In this document: positions 61,652 to 64,000 of the stretch, piece after piece
How the letters are laid out: every line of letters starts with the position of its first letter
How positions within the stretch are numbered: position 1 is the stretch's first letter
DNA from: Microbacterium oxydans
Lineage (GTDB): Bacteria; Actinomycetota; Actinomycetes; Actinomycetales; Microbacteriaceae
NCBI RefSeq assembly: GCF_000956525.1
Contig: NZ_JYIW01000023.1
Span: 62,001 to 126,000 of the forward strand
Length of the DNA stretch: 64,000 nt
Reading direction: 5' to 3'
Position numbers and translations under genes: made by a program
Notes under the pieces: generated by a model
Told to the model about the DNA's origin: nothing
The model's input: only the letters and a program-made list of their open reading frames with translations
The model's database searches: none

Positions 61652-62971
61652 ATGGAGAGCACGTTGCCCGTCGTTGTTATTGGTGCTGGTCCGCAAGGGC
61701 TGGCCGCGGCTGCGCATCTGGTGGAGCGCAACGTTCCGGTCGTGGTGTTGGAAGCAGGCGACGGCCCCGCCGCAGCTGTGCGCGAGTGGGGGCACGTGCG
61801 GTTGTTCTCTGAGTGGCCGGAACTGGTTGATGCGGCCGGGGTTCGCATTCTCGAGCCCACGGGCTGGAGCGCCCCCACGACGGGATATCCCACCGGGGAG
61901 CAGTGGATTACCGGATATCTCGCACCCCTCGCCGCCGAGCTGGGCGATCACATCCGCTTCGGTTCCCGAGTCGTCGGAGTATCTCGCCTTGGGCGTGACC
62001 GACTTGTGGATGCGGGTCGCGGAGAGCAGCCGTTCACCGTGCACGTGCAGCCCGTGGAAGGCGACGAGTACCGGTTGCAGGCTCGGGCGGTCATAGACGC
62101 ATCGGGCACCTGGGATACTCCGAACCCCGCTGGTGCTGACGGCCTGCCGGCTCTCGGAGAACATGCATCCGCGGATCTGCTGTCCTACCGCATCCCTGAT
62201 TTCCGTGATCGTGAGCAGTTCGGCGGCAAGCACACCGTGGTCATCGGGTCCGGGCACTCAGCGGTCACCGCCGTTCTGGCGCTGGGGCAGATGGCGCGCC
62301 GCGACCCGAACACGACAGTGACCTGGGCGCTGCGGCGTGCTGCCGCGGGCAATGCTTTCGGAGGCGGCGAGGCCGACGAGCTGCCCGCCCGCGGAGCGCT
62401 CGGCATCAGGGCGAAGGAGTTCGTCGACGCCGGCCTGGTCTCTCTCGTCACGGGGTTCCGCGTGGAGCGGGTCACCCGCGACGGCGAACGGCCGGTGCTG
62501 GTCGCCGAAGACGGCCGCACCCTCACCGCCGATCGGGTGGTGGTCTTGACCGGTTTCCGACCGGATCTATCGTTCCTGTCGGAGCTGCGCCTGGAGCTGG
62601 ACGCGACGCTGCAAGCTCCGGTGCGTATCGCCGCGGAAGTGGATCCCAACGTGCACTCGTGCGGCTCCGTCGCTGCCACGGGCGCGGTCGACCTGGCTCA
62701 GCCGGAATCGGACTTCTACTTGGTCGGCGCGAAGTCGTATGGCCGAGCACCCACTTTCCTCGCCCTGACCGGGTATGAGCAGGTCCGCAGTGTCGTCGCT
62801 GAGCTGGCCGGCGATCACGAGGCCGCGCGCCGAGTCGAGCTTGTGCTGCCGGACACGGGAGTGTGCGGTGGGGCGGGACTGTTCGACGCATCCGGGGCAT
62901 CGCTGGGCGGTTCGTGCTGCGCGCCGCCCGCTCAGGTCCTCCAGATCGGCCGCATGGCGGCATCCGTCTGA
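61652..62971 (+). CDS. ArsO-like flavoprotein monooxygenase/oxidoreductase in the arsenic module
   Basis: 439 residues, ATG with ribosome site ggagaagg. The FAD motif VVVIGAGPQGLAAAAHL and the NADPH motif VVIGSGHSAVTAVLAL are clear, with VVVLTGFRPDLSFL near 310. The C-terminus adds a Cys-rich tail (TGVCGGAGLFDASGASLGGSCCAPP) with a vicinal Cys pair, suited to bind arsenite. ArsO-type proteins are known in ars operons but are poorly characterised. It is divergent from arsR and followed by a small Cys-tailed protein. Confidence 0.85.
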   Translation: MESTLPVVVIGAGPQGLAAAAHLVERNVPVVVLEAGDGPAAAVREWGHVRLFSEWPELVDAAGVRILEPTGWSAPTTGYPTGEQWITGYLAPLAAELGDHIRFGSRVVGVSRLGRDRLVDAGRGEQPFTVHVQPVEGDEYRLQARAVIDASGTWDTPNPAGADGLPALGEHASADLLSYRIPDFRDREQFGGKHTVVIGSGHSAVTAVLALGQMARRDPNTTVTWALRRAAAGNAFGGGEADELPARGALGIRAKEFVDAGLVSLVTGFRVERVTRDGERPVLVAEDGRTLTADRVVVLTGFRPDLSFLSELRLELDATLQAPVRIAAEVDPNVHSCGSVAATGAVDLAQPESDFYLVGAKSYGRAPTFLALTGYEQVRSVVAELAGDHEAARRVELVLPDTGVCGGAGLFDASGASLGGSCCAPPAQVLQIGRMAASV

Positions 62972-62987
62972 CGAGAGGGAGTCGACG

Positions 62988-63209
62988 ATGGACCCGCATT
63001 TCGCTTTCGAGGTTTACAAGCGGAGGGAAATCGAACTAACGCGGCGGCTGGAGCTTCAGCGTGTGGCGCGGGAGAGAATCGACGGGATACGTGGGACTCG
63101 GCGAGAAGGCTGGCGCTCCCGCGTGCAGCAGTGGTGGAAGGTGTCGTTGGGCGGCCGTGTGGATCGCCCGTCGCCCGTCGCCTGCTGCGCCACCGCCGTA
63201 GCCTGCTGA
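62988..63209 (+). CDS. Small basic protein with Cys-rich C-terminus
   Basis: 73 residues, ATG with ribosome site gagaggga, 16 bp after the flavoprotein gene. Charged N-terminal helix (YKRREIELTRRLELQRVARERI) and tail SPVACCATAVAC, with a vicinal Cys pair and a final Cys. It is not recognised. The tail and context suggest arsenic or metal binding; this is inference. Confidence 0.6.
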   Translation: MDPHFAFEVYKRREIELTRRLELQRVARERIDGIRGTRREGWRSRVQQWWKVSLGGRVDRPSPVACCATAVAC

Positions 63210-63232
63210 GCCGCCGCACCGGGGCCGCGTCC

Positions 63233-63264
63233 GTACGGCGCTTCTCAGGTGAGAATCGCCGTAC
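63233..63264. terminator. Bidirectional terminator overlapping the arsC 3' end
   Basis: The stem gtacggcg / cgccgtac with an inner stem ttctca / tgagaa and a GG loop gives a 14-bp two-step hairpin between convergent genes. The last codons and the stop of the ArsC-like gene lie inside it. Confidence 0.75.
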
Positions 63265-63640
63265 GAATCTTCTCGGCCACCGCTTCGCGCAGCGGGCGAA
63301 CAGCGTCAGCGTCCCACGATTCCGGGTTGGGGAACGACCACTCCAGAAGTTCCCCGCGAGGCGTCGACGGCAGGGTGAGCCCGGGCTTCATCAGGATCAC
63401 GATGTCGGCGGCATCCAGGTCGTCGACTGTGACGGCGCGCGGCACGCGATCGGTGATGTTCATTCCGAGTTCTGCCACGGTGGCGGCTACGGCCGGATTC
63501 ACTTCGTCGGCGGGGGAGAGACCTGCCGACGTCGCGGTGAACCGGTCGCCGGCCAGGTGCTCTAGGAGCGCTGCGCCGAGCTGCGAGCGGCCGGCGTTGT
63601 GCTGGCAGATGAAAAGGACGGTTGGGGGAGCGTCAGTCAC
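63245..63640 (-). CDS. arsC: Arsenate reductase of the low-molecular-weight phosphatase (ArsC) family
   Basis: 131 residues from a GTG with ribosome site ggaagag. It has the CX5R loop VLFICQHNAGRSQ (Cys12-Arg18) and the later regions SAGLSPADEVNPAV and ITDRVPRAVTVDDLDAADIVILM. ArsC of this fold reduces arsenate using mycothiol/mycoredoxin or thioredoxin in actinobacteria; the extra resolving cysteines of thioredoxin-coupled ArsC are not seen, so the mycothiol route is likely. It lies 22 bp after a second LMW-phosphatase-like gene. Confidence 0.85.
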   Translation of the reverse strand: MTDAPPTVLFICQHNAGRSQLGAALLEHLAGDRFTATSAGLSPADEVNPAVAATVAELGMNITDRVPRAVTVDDLDAADIVILMKPGLTLPSTPRGELLEWSFPNPESWDADAVRPLREAVAEKIRTAILT

Positions 63641-63662
63641 GGGTTCTCTTCCGGGTTGGGTT

Positions 63663-64000
63663 TCAGCTGGCGGCGAGACGGGGAGCGAGTTCCGCGATGC
63701 GGCGCTCCAGCTCGTCGTAAGCGGTATCGAAGGCGTCATCGGTGCCGATCCGCACGGGGTCGGGGATCGACCAGTGCAGGTGCCCCGTGACGCCGATTTC
63801 TTCGTGAGCGTTATCGCACACCGTCACCACGAAATCCGAATCGGTCAGTACCGAAGTCAGGGCGCGCGGTGATTCCGTTGGCAGCGCGAGGGCGTGGCGC
63901 TCGGCTGTGTCAACCGCGCCCGGATCTATCCGCTCGGCCGGGTGTGTTCCTCCCGATAACGCCGGGATGCTGCTGCGGGTAGACCACAATGCCGCAGCAA
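63663..64000 (-). CDS. Second LMW-phosphatase/ArsC-like protein, 5' end outside window
   Basis: The frame is open to the right edge. The visible part, AALWSTRSSIPALSGGTHPAERIDPGAV, then SDFVVTVCDNAHEEIGVTGHLHWSIPDPVRIG, matches the C-terminal two thirds of LMW phosphatase/arsenate reductases, including a Cys at TVCDNAHEE and the DP motif IPDPVRIG. The CX5R loop must lie beyond 64000. It is upstream of the complete ArsC gene in the same direction, so the two are likely cotranscribed. Confidence 0.8.
   Translation of the reverse strand, partial: AAALWSTRSSIPALSGGTHPAERIDPGAVDTAERHALALPTESPRALTSVLTDSDFVVTVCDNAHEEIGVTGHLHWSIPDPVRIGTDDAFDTAYDELERRIAELAPRLAAS

Overview
The window is high-GC actinobacterial DNA. 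The gene content points to the Microbacteriaceae, probably Microbacterium: a small DUF7882-type protein, a Wzy/Wzx/Wzz capsule locus with TTG and GTG starts, a DivIVA-like coiled-coil protein and DUF6153 proteins. This is inferred from gene content, because no 16S rRNA or complete tRNA gene is present.

Region 1 (1-13 kb) is an exopolysaccharide locus. The 3' part of a giant secreted LamG/PKD protein faces a minus-strand block of polymerase (Wzy-like), flippase (Wzx-like), Wzz/BY-kinase-like chain-length protein, two glycosyltransferases and the priming sugar transferase. A low-molecular-weight tyrosine phosphatase sits inside this block on the other strand.

Region 2 (13-27.6 kb) is ordinary chromosomal backbone. 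It holds LtrA, a Tat-exported intradiol dioxygenase-like protein, an acyl-CoA desaturase, a DivIVA-like protein, a secreted M23 peptidase with FG-GAP repeats, an old yellow enzyme, a LysR regulator, an MHS-family transporter paired with an amidohydrolase, and a frameshifted lipoprotein.

Region 3 (27.6-37.5 kb) is mobile DNA. It begins at a tRNA 3'-end fragment. Next come a HEPN-type Abi protein, a perfect 23-bp inverted repeat, and a two-gene cassette of a PD-(D/E)XK nuclease-like protein (sce7726 type) with a Beta-type protein (sce7725 type). A set of 15-bp iterons leads into a compact actinomycete integrative and conjugative element (AICE)-like operon of small protein, FtsK/TraSA, lipoprotein, RepSA, Xis, Int, HNH-like protein and a hypothetical protein. 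The defence-like pair plus the neighbouring HEPN gene is the best candidate here for an undescribed system.

Region 4 (37.5-64 kb) is a metal-resistance island. It starts with TlpA/CcdA thiol redox genes and an M23 peptidase. A long minus-strand copper block follows: CopC, CopD-CtaG, Lnt, CtaG, LspA, a second CopC, CDF exporter, flavoprotein, DsbA, DUF6153, DUF305, CPH-type ATPase, HMA protein and CsoR. CsoR sits beside a perfect palindromic operator. A divergent cadmium/lead-type operon (CmtR, SPC-type ATPase, CadD, a second LspA, ACR3-like permease) comes next. The window ends in an arsenic module (ArsR, flavoprotein, small Cys-tailed protein, two ArsC-like phosphatases), the last of which runs off the end. 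The tRNA fragment's orientation predicts that the island continues to an intact tRNA gene beyond 64 kb.
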